Below, piece by piece: positions 34,601 through 42,212 of a DNA stretch of 42,399 nt (its first letter is position 1; every line of letters starts with the position of its first letter). Both the position numbers and the translations under genes were made by a program. The DNA is taken from positions 1 to 42,399 of the forward strand of contig NZ_AUGY01000075.1 of the NCBI RefSeq assembly GCF_000422905.1, in the 5' to 3' direction. Below the pieces are notes generated by a model, which saw only the letters and a list, made by a program, of their open reading frames with translations, was not told where the DNA came from and did no database searches. This DNA is from Paenibacillus alginolyticus DSM 5050 = NBRC 15375. GTDB taxonomy: Bacteria; Bacillota; Bacilli; Paenibacillales; NBRC-103111.

Positions 34601-36177
34601 CGGATGTGAGTACGAAAGCTGAAGCATTGAAGATTCAAATTCAGAACTTTTCCAAGCAGCTAGGTCTAATCGTCCGAAAAGCGGATTGGCAATTCGGTAC
34701 CCAGTCAGGCACACAAGATTTGACCTATGTGATTCCTCCGGACACCATCAAGACGTTTGATATTCCACTCAGCGGCTTTAATTACGGTGTCAGCAACCAA
34801 GCGCAAGTGACTGTCCAATTTGACGGAAAACAACCTTTCGTTTATGGAGGGAAGCTGGATTTCAATCCGATCCTTCCCGGAACGGTACAGATTGACGGTT
34901 TGGCAGACCCATCGATCATAGCGTCGCCACCGGTCGCTCAATTGTCGCAAGGGACGGTAAAAATGCAAAACTATTCGGGTCCATCGGATTTGGATGGCAG
35001 CGTATGGGTGAATTGGGACCAGGATCATTTCAATCTGACCGCGATAATTAAAGACGATGTTCATTACACGCCTGCAAGCGGAGCGGATATTTGGAAAAAT
35101 GACAGCCTCCAGTTTGCTGCAATGGCGGGTATCCCCGGTGAAAATCTGGCTTCCTATGAGTTTGGCATTTCCCAGACGCCTCTGGGGCCGCAAATCTTTC
35201 GTTGGTTGTCGCCTAATACCAGCGTCAGGGAGCTTGTAACGAACGGTTCCTTGCAGGTATCGCGAGATGAGGCACAGAAGGTTACGGTTTATGAACTTGC
35301 ACTTCCTTGGTCTGAGCTTGCGCCGATCAAACCGGAAAAGAACGGAGCCATCAGCTTCTCGCTGCTTGTTAATGATAACGATGGCACCGGTCGTAAAGGG
35401 TATATCGAGTGGGGCTCCGGGATTGGTGAAACGAAAGATCCCAAAAAATTCAGAACTGTTCAGTGGATCATAACGGATGATACACCTCCGGTTACCGTCG
35501 CCGCTTTGGAAGGGACGAAGCAGAACGGTTGGTACGTCTCCGATGTCCAAGTAAATCTAAGCGCTACGGATGACAAGTCCAGCGTTACGGAAACCGTATA
35601 CAGCCTGGATGGAGGCGCCACTTGGACGAAATATCAGAACACGCTTGTTTTTAAAGAAGATGGAGTCCATACGATTTCGTTCCGATCGACCGATCAGTTT
35701 GGTAATAAGGAACAGTCACAAACGGTATCCTTCACAATCGATCAGACCCCGCCGGTTGTTCAAATCAGCGGAGGGGGGACGTATACCGTCGATCAAACGG
35801 TAATCGTTACCTGCACAGCTACGGATACCGTATCCGGCGTTGTCTACAGCTCATGCTCGGCTCCTTTATTGAGCAGCCCGGCCTATCTGTTGAACGTGGG
35901 AGACAATGTCGTTTCGGCACATGCGACCGATGCTGCCGGCAATTCCGGAACGGCGGCAACCACCGTTACCGTCAAGGTAACATTGGATAGCCTGATCCGG
36001 CTCATCGAAGCTTGGGTCACCGGCAATGGCAGCCAAGGTATTGTTAACTCGCTTGAAACTAAGCTCCGGCATGAACAGTTTGACGCCTTCATCAACGAAG
36101 TTCATGCACAGAAAGGCAAGAAAATTTCCGAAGAAGCGGCAAATTACTTGTTGAAGCTTATCAATGATTTGAAGTGA
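31699..36177 (+). CDS. Secreted multidomain glycoside hydrolase with FIMAH domain
   Basis: A 1492-residue exported enzyme. A signal peptide ends near residue 35 (VYAADT). Two related carbohydrate-binding-like modules follow (about 38-200 and 210-375; both share GEY(V/I)RD and a GxxSGK(L/M) core). A TIM-barrel glycosidase (about 475-800) carries the acid/base candidate E592 (EVYNEFNGG) and nucleophile candidate E697 (WITEVGWPT), a clan GH-A arrangement; the family is uncertain. A CBM9-like domain starts near 1062, Ig/OmpL47-like modules run about 1262-1425, and a FIMAH domain fills 1429-1492. There is no sortase or SLH anchor. The start is TTG at 31699 (GTG at 31702 possible). The upstream cre site implies glucose repression. 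Confidence 0.85.
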   Translation: MVIKKWMLSLMLISLLFTSPLFGLRSLDNTTVYAADTLQNATIGGFESDEELWNFSLGTEFPGAKGEYVRDASAPRSGTFSGKLHGDFSTGGKYVAISKNFLPLDMRKLEFWLKSADASAVTLRVTDSTGQVHQRKIALANANWQKIEISTFNIGTNYLHFGGANDGKWHGPAIGISFLLEKSNLIGGKTSGDAWIDDVSVTAPPQETVWENTIGTFENGFDIWTLASQGGAKGEYIRDTAEVKSGAYSGKMSGNFSAGGLNVSLGRSFSTPMDMKKLAFWVKTADYAVVLLLMKDSTGQVHQQKIALAPTGDWQKIEVFKFNGGTSYLHYNGANDGVWHGPAQAIGLLVEKSGLVGGKTSGDIRFDNVVATGSFPDLSIQQSRMGNVFLANESAAFPLATRGDTVSWSVYDHLDHQVLAGSEGVQDGQLNLTVPIQQLGYYKLSLAAKKDGQTIKSADVSFARLAADDPTLVNNSPFGVATHLARTSAGWTPELSTLLKRAGSKNFRDEITWVDVEYEKGKYQKPTGRDAFMRKTQQDGLKPFITLDFTNPFYDQDSTPYSDDGRQGFANYGKALLDLYGNQMEWVEVYNEFNGGFGDRGNGPADSRPDYYFKLLKKTYETVKAARPDVTVVGMATAVDIPWMEEVFKLGGLQYMDTVSIHPYNRTSDGMLQAILDAKNLIRTYNQGQDKPLWITEVGWPTHIGATGVVEKTQADYLVRAYVQALGAGVEKVFWYDLMNDGMQADYGENNFGLIRHQDDPKGQFTPKPAYAAYGAMTRELLGASFVEQETVGTGITSYRFDKNGQKLRVVWANTPVQAAIQTNSPIQVTDIMGNTETFTPLHGKVYMTLTAEPIYIQSDIDGIAVDSTFAVTGAEAVTSEPVALKVEANNTSASPLAASFMVEGSTYPLYAGAGQKTSQPFALPGLSQEGIRYVTGDLTVSGNRIGRLKHAIQTLPSYRARIIPVITDVSTKAEALKIQIQNFSKQLGLIVRKADWQFGTQSGTQDLTYVIPPDTIKTFDIPLSGFNYGVSNQAQVTVQFDGKQPFVYGGKLDFNPILPGTVQIDGLADPSIIASPPVAQLSQGTVKMQNYSGPSDLDGSVWVNWDQDHFNLTAIIKDDVHYTPASGADIWKNDSLQFAAMAGIPGENLASYEFGISQTPLGPQIFRWLSPNTSVRELVTNGSLQVSRDEAQKVTVYELALPWSELAPIKPEKNGAISFSLLVNDNDGTGRKGYIEWGSGIGETKDPKKFRTVQWIITDDTPPVTVAALEGTKQNGWYVSDVQVNLSATDDKSSVTETVYSLDGGATWTKYQNTLVFKEDGVHTISFRSTDQFGNKEQSQTVSFTIDQTPPVVQISGGGTYTVDQTVIVTCTATDTVSGVVYSSCSAPLLSSPAYLLNVGDNVVSAHATDAAGNSGTAATTVTVKVTLDSLIRLIEAWVTGNGSQGIVNSLETKLRHEQFDAFINEVHAQKGKKISEEAANYLLKLINDLK

Positions 36178-36192
36178 TAACAAGATGTCCTG

Positions 36193-36226
36193 AACACTTG
36201 CTCCCACAATGGGAGCAGGTGTTTTT
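36193..36226 (+). terminator. Terminator after the secreted glycosidase
   Basis: ACACTTGCTCCC pairs with GGGAGCAGGTGT (loop of a few bases) and ends in TTTTT, 16 bases after the stop codon. Confidence 0.88.
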
Positions 36227-36251
36227 ACAAAATAAGAAAGTCAGGTGGTTC

Positions 36252-37304
36252 ATGATGTCGAAAACCCAAATTGAGAAGTTTACACAGCTGCATACACCTT
36301 TTAAGCGCGAGCGGCAGGTGCTGAGTGGATCGGGAGTGGAAGGCAATTTTGATTCGCAAGCCGTCGATTGCCCCTTTGTTTTTGTCCATCAGGATTGCTT
36401 CTATATGATGTATGTCGGATTTGACGGAATGGGCTATCAGACCGCACTAGCAACCAGCTCCAATTTATTGGAATGGGAGCATAAGGCGATTATCCTCCCG
36501 CGATTGAAAACGGATGAAAGATGGGATCATGTCGGTGCTGCGGGGTCTTGGATGCTGTTGGAATCAAATGGTTTGCACGACCTGCCGCGACTCAAAAAGT
36601 TAGATAATCGCTATTGGATGATCTACCACTCCTATCCGGATAAGGGTTATGAAGCAGGCGGAGCCGTGATGGGACTGGCATGGACAGAGGATGAGAATTT
36701 ACTGGAATGGCATAGGCTGGATCAGCCTGTCTTTACAACTAAAGATGGAGCAGACTGGGAAAAGGCAGGGTTATATAAAAGTTGTGTCATCGAGCATGAA
36801 GAGAGGTTCTGGATGTTCTACAATGCGAAGAGAGATGAGAAGTGGCCGTGGAAAGAAGAGACGGGGCTTGCCTTCTCGAACGATTTGATCCATTGGGAAC
36901 GTTATGAGAAGAACCCCGTACTTGAGGTAAAGGAAGGGAGCTTTTACAGTCAATTCATCAGCGATCCGTGTATTAAGCATGATGGTCAGCAGTGGGTGAA
37001 TTTCGCGTTTGGTTTTGATGGCAATCATGCACAGGGAGCTCTGGCGGTATCCAACGATTTAACGGTTTGGAGCTGTGGGGAACATCCTTTAATTCCGTAC
37101 GGGGAACAAGGGGAACTTGACGAAATCCATGCCCATAAGTCTAATGTCATCTATTGGGATGGAATTCTATATCATTTTTATTGCGCTTGCAGGTATTATA
37201 AACAAGGAGACCTGACAAAGCTGGAAATATTTGAAGGACAATATGAATTTCGTTGTATTGCAGTTGCGACCAGTAATCCAGTAACAATTGGAGAGTTTAA
37301 TTAA
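36252..37304 (+). CDS. GH43/GH32-like five-bladed propeller glycosidase
   Basis: A 350-residue protein from the ATG at 36252, 7 bases after CAGGTGG; the frame's earlier ATG at 36174 overlaps the preceding gene and lies before the terminator. It has the blade pattern of furanosidase-type propellers: VDCPFVFVHQDCFYMMYVGFDG, GAVMGLAWTEDENLLEWHR, KSCVIEHEERFWMFYNA and ISDPCIKHDGQQWVNFAFGFDG. Acidic residues at the start of each blade (D, E and D) fit the catalytic layout. No signal peptide is seen, so it acts inside on imported oligosaccharides. Exact family and substrate are open. Confidence 0.78.
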   Translation: MMSKTQIEKFTQLHTPFKRERQVLSGSGVEGNFDSQAVDCPFVFVHQDCFYMMYVGFDGMGYQTALATSSNLLEWEHKAIILPRLKTDERWDHVGAAGSWMLLESNGLHDLPRLKKLDNRYWMIYHSYPDKGYEAGGAVMGLAWTEDENLLEWHRLDQPVFTTKDGADWEKAGLYKSCVIEHEERFWMFYNAKRDEKWPWKEETGLAFSNDLIHWERYEKNPVLEVKEGSFYSQFISDPCIKHDGQQWVNFAFGFDGNHAQGALAVSNDLTVWSCGEHPLIPYGEQGELDEIHAHKSNVIYWDGILYHFYCACRYYKQGDLTKLEIFEGQYEFRCIAVATSNPVTIGEFN

Positions 37305-37326
37305 TGAAGGGAAAGGGGATGTAAAT

Positions 37327-38127
37327 ATGCCTAAAATCATGATGGCTTTTCCTGGGGGAAAGCATAAAGTACTGACAGTGAGTTATGATGATGGTCAAGC
37401 CGCGGACATCAAGTTAGTGGGAATTTTCAATAAGTATGGCATGAAAGGAACGTTCCATCTGAACTCGGGGATGCTTGGCACAGATGGCCGTATAGCTGAA
37501 GAGGAGGTTGCTGCGCTGTATCGTGGACATGAGGTTTCCGCACATACGTTGACGCATCCTACGATTGCATGGTGCCCGAAGGAGCAAATCGTGGAAGAAA
37601 TCTTCGAAGACAGAAAGAGATTGGAGCATTTGGTTGGCTATACAGTAAGAGGCATGTCATATCCTAATGGTTCTTACAACAAGGCAATAAAAGAGATGCT
37701 GCCTTACCTGGGAGTGGAGTATGCAAGAACTGCACAGAGTACAGGGCAATTTGCGATGCCAGACGATTTGTTCGAGTGGAAGCCCACATGCCATCACAAT
37801 GGGGACTTGATGAATGTGGCGGAAACCTTTGTAAACTTAAATAAAAAACAATATCTGTACATGATGTATGTATGGGGGCACAGCTATGAGTTCGATCATG
37901 ATCAGAATTGGCCATTGATAGAAGGCTTCTGTGCGTTTATCGGGAACAGGTTGGATATCTGGTATGCGACCAACATCGAGATCGTGGATTATCTGAAAGC
38001 CTTTCAAAATCTCAAATTCTCCGCTTCATGTCAATTCGTGTATAATCCCTCCGCATTATCCGTATGGCTTCAAGTCGACAATCAGATTGTTGAAATAAAA
38101 GGCGGGAGCCAGATCCATTTGACGTAA
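37327..38127 (+). CDS. Polysaccharide deacetylase (NodB-like) family protein
   Basis: A 266-residue protein from the ATG at 37327, after GAAAGGGGATG. NodB-fold motifs are present: VLTVSYDDG (catalytic Asp and metal Asp), SAHTLTHPT (metal-binding H-x3-H) and RGMSYPNGSYN. The final motif (near HSYEFDH) is also recognisable. There is no signal peptide, unlike chitin or peptidoglycan deacetylases, which suggests an intracellular substrate such as acetylated oligosaccharides from the locus. It follows the propeller gene by 22 bases and is likely co-transcribed. Confidence 0.85.
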   Translation: MPKIMMAFPGGKHKVLTVSYDDGQAADIKLVGIFNKYGMKGTFHLNSGMLGTDGRIAEEEVAALYRGHEVSAHTLTHPTIAWCPKEQIVEEIFEDRKRLEHLVGYTVRGMSYPNGSYNKAIKEMLPYLGVEYARTAQSTGQFAMPDDLFEWKPTCHHNGDLMNVAETFVNLNKKQYLYMMYVWGHSYEFDHDQNWPLIEGFCAFIGNRLDIWYATNIEIVDYLKAFQNLKFSASCQFVYNPSALSVWLQVDNQIVEIKGGSQIHLT

Positions 38128-38182
38128 GATTCTGAGATTGGCGGAGGTTACCTGAGCAACAAAAAGAATTTTAAATAGCATA

Positions 38183-38232
38183 AAAAGAGGCTATCCCAAA
38201 AGCAGAAAATTGCTTCTGGAATAGCCTCTTTT
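38183..38232. terminator. Bidirectional terminator between converging genes
   Basis: AAAAGAGGCTATCCC pairs with GGAATAGCCTCTTTT, with a 22-base loop that holds a further small stem (AGCAGAAAATTGCT). It sits between the deacetylase and FAD oxidoreductase genes. Confidence 0.88.
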
Positions 38233-38251
38233 CTTTTCGTTCAAGCCGCAA

Positions 38252-39796
38252 CTAGCTTTCCAATACTTGTCGGTCCTCTAACAGGCGATTGCGCAATTCG
38301 GCATAATCGACATCCTGAACTGATGTGCCGTGCTGGATGGCTAACGCCGCTGCGGTGGCAGCCGATTGTCCTAGGGTCATGAACACCGGCTCCATCCGGA
38401 TCGAGCCATACGCGATATGGGAGGAGGAGAGGCAGACAGGCACCAGCAAGTTGAGGCACTCTTCACCCTTAGGAATGATGGATCGGTACGAAATCGGATA
38501 GGGGCCGGAAGGCCGAACCTCAACGTTGCCTTCATTGATACAACGGCCATCAATGACGATGCGTCGGCAGTTGTGAGAGTCCATCTGATAGGCGGCGAGC
38601 CCTACAGAATCGGATACTTTGCGGTAGCCACGACAGTCGTCCTCGGTCATCACTAAGTCCGAAATCATTCTTCGCGCTTCGCGAATGTAAAGTTGTGGAG
38701 ACCATCCTCCGAAATTTGTATATTCGTCAGCCGGCAACCCCCATTTCCGTGCTTCTTGGCGGATGGCCTCGGGCACACGGTTGTCGTTGCAAAGGAAATA
38801 CAGCATGCCCAGATTATAAGTCAAATGATCTTGGAATATTTGCTCGCGTCTGGAGTAGCTCCCTTCAGCCCATTCATAATTCATTCCGATATAGTCGGTT
38901 GACACCCCGCCGAAGTTGTTGAGATCTGTTTTGCTCTTCGGCATCGATGAGTGAAGCTGAAGGGAGTCCCATACACCTGCATCGATATAACGAGCCAGCA
39001 GGGTAAATATCTCGGGATCGTAGTTCGGAGGTTCCGGAAACGGCATGCGGTTGCTAGGATCATTCGTCAGGCAGATGCGGAAGTTGTAGGCTTGAACACA
39101 GTGATCTCCTTGGCCCTGATAGCCTGGAGCCGCATCGGATACGCCGTGCAGCAAGCCGCTGTCCGGCTTGCCCGGAATAACAAAGGGATCGACCCATGCT
39201 TTGAAATTATGATTCGGATGGCCGAAATGAACGCCGTTCAACGTTTCCTTGTACACCGAATTTGCTTCACGGCCTACATGATACGAGACTCCGGCTGCAG
39301 CCAACAAATCCCCCTCGTAAGTGGCGTCGATAAACATGTCGGCTTCAATCTGAACGCCGCTCTCCATCACGATGCTCTTGATCTTGCCTTGCGACTTACG
39401 AACAGTCGACAAGCGTTGGCCATACAGCACTGTGATCCCATCTTGTTCGACCCACTCCTGGAAAATACGGTCTGCTACGTGAGGTTCGAAGTTCCATTGC
39501 GTGCCGTCTCCTTCGAGACTTCCGTAGTGACGCCCCATTGCTTGGTAAAACTCACGTGAGATACCTCCGATCGCGGCTTTGTTGCCGATATCGGTTTGGC
39601 CAAGACCACCAGAGGACAAGCCTCCCAGCTTGTGTCCGAATTCTGCGAGCACGACTTTTAACCCCATGCGTATAGCTTGCACGGCTGCTGCTACTCCGGC
39701 TGAGCTACCGCCGTAGATGCATAGATCGGTCTTGTAGGCTGCATCGGACGATGACGCCAAAGGCTCGTAGTACTTAATTTTGCTAAAATCCAACAT
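38252..39796 (-). CDS. FAD-dependent oxidoreductase (FAD_oxidored family)
   Basis: A 514-residue protein from the ATG at 39796, after AGAGGTGAT; a GTG at 39805 lies within that site. The N-terminal dinucleotide motif LCIYGGSSAGVAAAVQAIRMGLKVVLAE binds FAD. GHKLGGLSSGGLGQTD and ADMFIDATYEGDLLAAAGVSYHVGREAN are hallmarks of this family, which is widespread beside polysaccharide-utilisation genes in Paenibacillus and Bacteroidetes, with unproven substrate. SYRSIIPKGEECLNLLVPVCLSSSHIAYGSIRMEP near the C-terminus is also typical. It is divergent from the LacI gene and probably regulated by it. Confidence 0.9.
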   Translation of the reverse strand: MLDFSKIKYYEPLASSSDAAYKTDLCIYGGSSAGVAAAVQAIRMGLKVVLAEFGHKLGGLSSGGLGQTDIGNKAAIGGISREFYQAMGRHYGSLEGDGTQWNFEPHVADRIFQEWVEQDGITVLYGQRLSTVRKSQGKIKSIVMESGVQIEADMFIDATYEGDLLAAAGVSYHVGREANSVYKETLNGVHFGHPNHNFKAWVDPFVIPGKPDSGLLHGVSDAAPGYQGQGDHCVQAYNFRICLTNDPSNRMPFPEPPNYDPEIFTLLARYIDAGVWDSLQLHSSMPKSKTDLNNFGGVSTDYIGMNYEWAEGSYSRREQIFQDHLTYNLGMLYFLCNDNRVPEAIRQEARKWGLPADEYTNFGGWSPQLYIREARRMISDLVMTEDDCRGYRKVSDSVGLAAYQMDSHNCRRIVIDGRCINEGNVEVRPSGPYPISYRSIIPKGEECLNLLVPVCLSSSHIAYGSIRMEPVFMTLGQSAATAAALAIQHGTSVQDVDYAELRNRLLEDRQVLES

Positions 39797-39838
39797 ATCG
39801 ATCACCTCTTTGTAGTTGTAGAATTGCCTTGCTTTCAG

Positions 39839-39869
39839 TATAGTTATAAAAAAGCATTAATTTATAGTT
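39839..39869. repeat. Paired TATAGTT repeats between the oxidoreductase and LacI genes
   Basis: TATAGTT occurs at 39839-39845 and 39863-39869, 24 bp apart, in an A+T-rich divergent spacer of about 137 bases. A possible operator region; no clean LacI palindrome was found. Confidence 0.3.
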
Positions 39870-39933
39870 TCATTTTTGTTACATTTTAAGTTACGATTTT
39901 AGTTGAAATGATTGATGATGGAGGGGAGTCATT

Positions 39934-40986
39934 ATGCCGATCAAGAAGAAAGTAACGCTCCAAGACATTGCCTCGGAGTTAAATTTAACGATCCATACCG
40001 TGTCTAAATCGCTGCGGGGACTTCCTGGCATGTCCGAAGAAACAAGAAGGGCTGTATTGGAAGCGGCGAGAAGATTAGGTTACCGCACCAAGGAGCAGGA
40101 ACGTGGCTTGGCTGTCGAACATATCCCGATCTTCTCTGCGAGTCCGCGGGTGTTCAAATTTATCATAAACGGCAACATTTTGCATTCCAAGTTGCATCAA
40201 TTGATATTGCAGGGACTGCAGGAAACGCTTCAGGAATTCGGACATACGGTTCAAACGTTAATCGCTCCGGAGAGCGATGAAGCAGGCGTCATCGAGGAGT
40301 GGCTGGAACAGCAGAACGTTGCTTACTGGAATGGAGTCTTCATTCCTCCAGCGATCAAGCCGGGGCTGGAGCGGCTGCTGCTTTCTTTGAAGATTCCCCG
40401 TGTCATGATTAATTTCCCAATGCCCGCCGAAAAGGTGGACAGCGTCATCTGGGATGTCGGAGCCGCTATCTGGCAGTCCGTTCGCTATTTGGCATCGATG
40501 AAGCATACCCGAATTTTGTACATTGGTGATACGGTAAGGCACCGTGGGTTCTCCATCCGCTGGCGGGCTTTCAAGGAAGCGATGGAGGAGGCAGGGCAAA
40601 ACGTAAATTCGGAAGATCATGTCATTGGCGCGATCAGCGATAAAGAGCAATGGATTGCGGAAGTGGGGGAAAAACTGAAGCGGACCAAGCCGACGGCAAT
40701 CTTAAGCGCCGTTCAATACGACTTGGCCTGGATCTATTACGCCTGTAGTTTAGCAGGACGAAGCATTCCCGGTGACTGCTCGCTGATCAGTTTGGAGGAT
40801 GATCTCAACGAACTTCTGCCCGGCTTGACCCGACCGTTTCTTGTTGTCCGCGAGGCTGGAGCCCGTGCGGCCGAGCGGATGCTATGGCGCCTCGCCAATC
40901 CATCCAAGCCTTATGAGCATACCTTTGTTCAAGGGGCCTTTTACGCTGGGAATACCGTATTGCCATTGAAACACTTTGAAGGTTAG
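39934..40986 (+). CDS. LacI-family transcriptional regulator
   Basis: A 350-residue regulator. Helix-turn-helix at about residues 7-28 (VTLQDIASELNLTIHTVSKSLRG) with the hinge helix AVLEAARRLGY, then a periplasmic-binding-protein-like sensor domain to the end. GGAGGGGAGTC precedes the ATG. The effector part shows an unusual SVIWDVGAAIWQSVRYL segment in place of the common Vxx(D/N) hinge-facing motif, as in some Paenibacillus LacI subgroups. It is divergent from the oxidoreductase gene, its most likely target. A sensor gene starts 24 bases downstream. Confidence 0.92.
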   Translation: MPIKKKVTLQDIASELNLTIHTVSKSLRGLPGMSEETRRAVLEAARRLGYRTKEQERGLAVEHIPIFSASPRVFKFIINGNILHSKLHQLILQGLQETLQEFGHTVQTLIAPESDEAGVIEEWLEQQNVAYWNGVFIPPAIKPGLERLLLSLKIPRVMINFPMPAEKVDSVIWDVGAAIWQSVRYLASMKHTRILYIGDTVRHRGFSIRWRAFKEAMEEAGQNVNSEDHVIGAISDKEQWIAEVGEKLKRTKPTAILSAVQYDLAWIYYACSLAGRSIPGDCSLISLEDDLNELLPGLTRPFLVVREAGARAAERMLWRLANPSKPYEHTFVQGAFYAGNTVLPLKHFEG

Positions 40987-41010
40987 GAATGGCGGGATAG
41001 GAGGATAGAT

Positions 41011-42048
41011 ATGCGATTCACATGGCGGAAGCTGTTGCCCAAGACGATAAAGAATAAATTGTTTTTGTCGTTTCTCATTCTCATCCTAATTCCCTTCTCT
41101 CTTCTGCAGCTTCGCAGCTACTCGACGATTGAAAGCGTATACGTTAAGAGAATTAGTGAGCAGAATCAATACCAGCTCGATCAGGTGAAGGACAATTTCG
41201 AACGCATTCGATCGTTGATGTTCTACAGTTCGCTTCGGTTGGAGAAGGAGCCCTCGATTCGTGATCGGCTTCGCAATCCGTCTTTGCTGCAAACCAACCC
41301 GACGACAGCAACGCCAACCATCGATCCGATCATGCTGACCTTGCAATCAATAAAGAACGACTTTGGATTGGCAAGTCCTTTTGTGAACTATACGTTGTCT
41401 GATCTATCCGGGCGAAAATATGTCGATACGAATAGCGCATCTGCCGATACCGCGCTGAATCCTGTGATTGTGCGGTCTCTTTTGAATGGGGAGGCGTCCT
41501 ATGTGTGGGAAACCGCGACCGAGAACAAAGATGGAGTGCAGCCGCAGCCGGCCCCGCGTAAGCAACCAAAGCTGGCATTCTATATGACGTTGACCGACGA
41601 GACGGGACTGCCGGAAGGAATCGTGGCGGTACATTTCGATTATCAGTCATGGCTCCGCTCGAGCGTCAGTCAATTCCTGATTCAGCAAGAGTACTTCATT
41701 GTTGACAGTCAGGGTTCAGTTGTTTTTCAAAGCCGCTCGGATACGTATGTGCCTAGTGACATTTTAAAGATCGTCCACTCCTTGGACGAAGGCAAACAGC
41801 CTTACTATGTCGATCGCAATCGGACCCATATATTAAATACAAGTTCGATACCTTCCGTAGGCTTGTTCTTGGTCGGCCAGTTTCCTTTGGATCTGCTCTT
41901 TGGTGACATCGAGGCGTTGAAGCGGCAGTTTTTCGCATCCTTCTTCCTGCTTACCGGCTTGTTTATTCTGATCACATTCGGGAAAGTGATTGTGGAGATA
42001 GTACGTACCTATCCGATCAGAGAGAAGGAAAATGTAATTGATAGTTGA
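41011..42048 (+). CDS. Membrane Cache-like sensor protein lacking a kinase domain
   Basis: A 345-residue protein with the front half of a YesM-type sensor kinase: membrane helix at about 16-33 (NKLFLSFLILILIPFSLL), an extracytoplasmic sensor, and a second helix near 310-328 (FFASFFLLTGLFILITFG). It then stops after about 17 residues, before any HAMP, histidine or ATPase domain. The last stretch (YPIREKENVIDS) is followed within 4 bases by a terminator hairpin. GGAGGATAG precedes the ATG. It is thus either a truncated kinase whose C-terminus was lost by rearrangement, or a natural sensor-only protein. An IS110 element begins just downstream, which makes rearrangement plausible. Confidence 0.72.
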   Translation: MRFTWRKLLPKTIKNKLFLSFLILILIPFSLLQLRSYSTIESVYVKRISEQNQYQLDQVKDNFERIRSLMFYSSLRLEKEPSIRDRLRNPSLLQTNPTTATPTIDPIMLTLQSIKNDFGLASPFVNYTLSDLSGRKYVDTNSASADTALNPVIVRSLLNGEASYVWETATENKDGVQPQPAPRKQPKLAFYMTLTDETGLPEGIVAVHFDYQSWLRSSVSQFLIQQEYFIVDSQGSVVFQSRSDTYVPSDILKIVHSLDEGKQPYYVDRNRTHILNTSSIPSVGLFLVGQFPLDLLFGDIEALKRQFFASFFLLTGLFILITFGKVIVEIVRTYPIREKENVIDS

Positions 42049-42051
42049 AAA

Positions 42052-42096
42052 AAACAAAGAGTAGATATATATCACAATAACTGCTCCTTGTTTCTA
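42052..42096 (+). terminator. Terminator-like hairpin after the sensor gene
   Basis: AAACAAAGAGTAG pairs with CTGCTCCTTGTTT (one A-C mismatch and one G-U pair) around a 16-base loop, followed by a weak T-rich tail (CTATT). Confidence 0.6.
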
Positions 42097-42146
42097 TTAA
42101 GCTAAACATTCCTGTAAGGCCTAAGATTTGGGCTTTGTTAAAAAAG

Positions 42147-42207
42147 GAGCACCTCGGTATGATGGATTTGTCGAAGGGTTTTAACCCAATACATCAAGGA
42201 GGCGCTC
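42147..42207 (+). ncRNA. Structured leader upstream of the IS110 transposase (possible bridge RNA or RBS-hiding hairpin)
   Basis: Nested stems: GAGCACCTC with GAGGCGCTC (outer, one A-C mismatch), TGATG with CATCA (middle) and GGGTT with AACCC (inner, 2-base loop). The outer right arm contains the transposase ribosome binding site AAGGAGG. IS110-group elements are now known to encode a bridge RNA in the non-coding end ahead of the transposase, so this may be its 3' part or a translation-limiting hairpin. Confidence 0.45.
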
Positions 42208-42212
42208 TTACT

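Noticed and set aside
38951..39559. A 202-residue plus-strand frame opposite the FAD oxidoreductase.
   Set aside because: The minus-strand product has intact FAD-binding motifs over its full length; the opposite frame has none.
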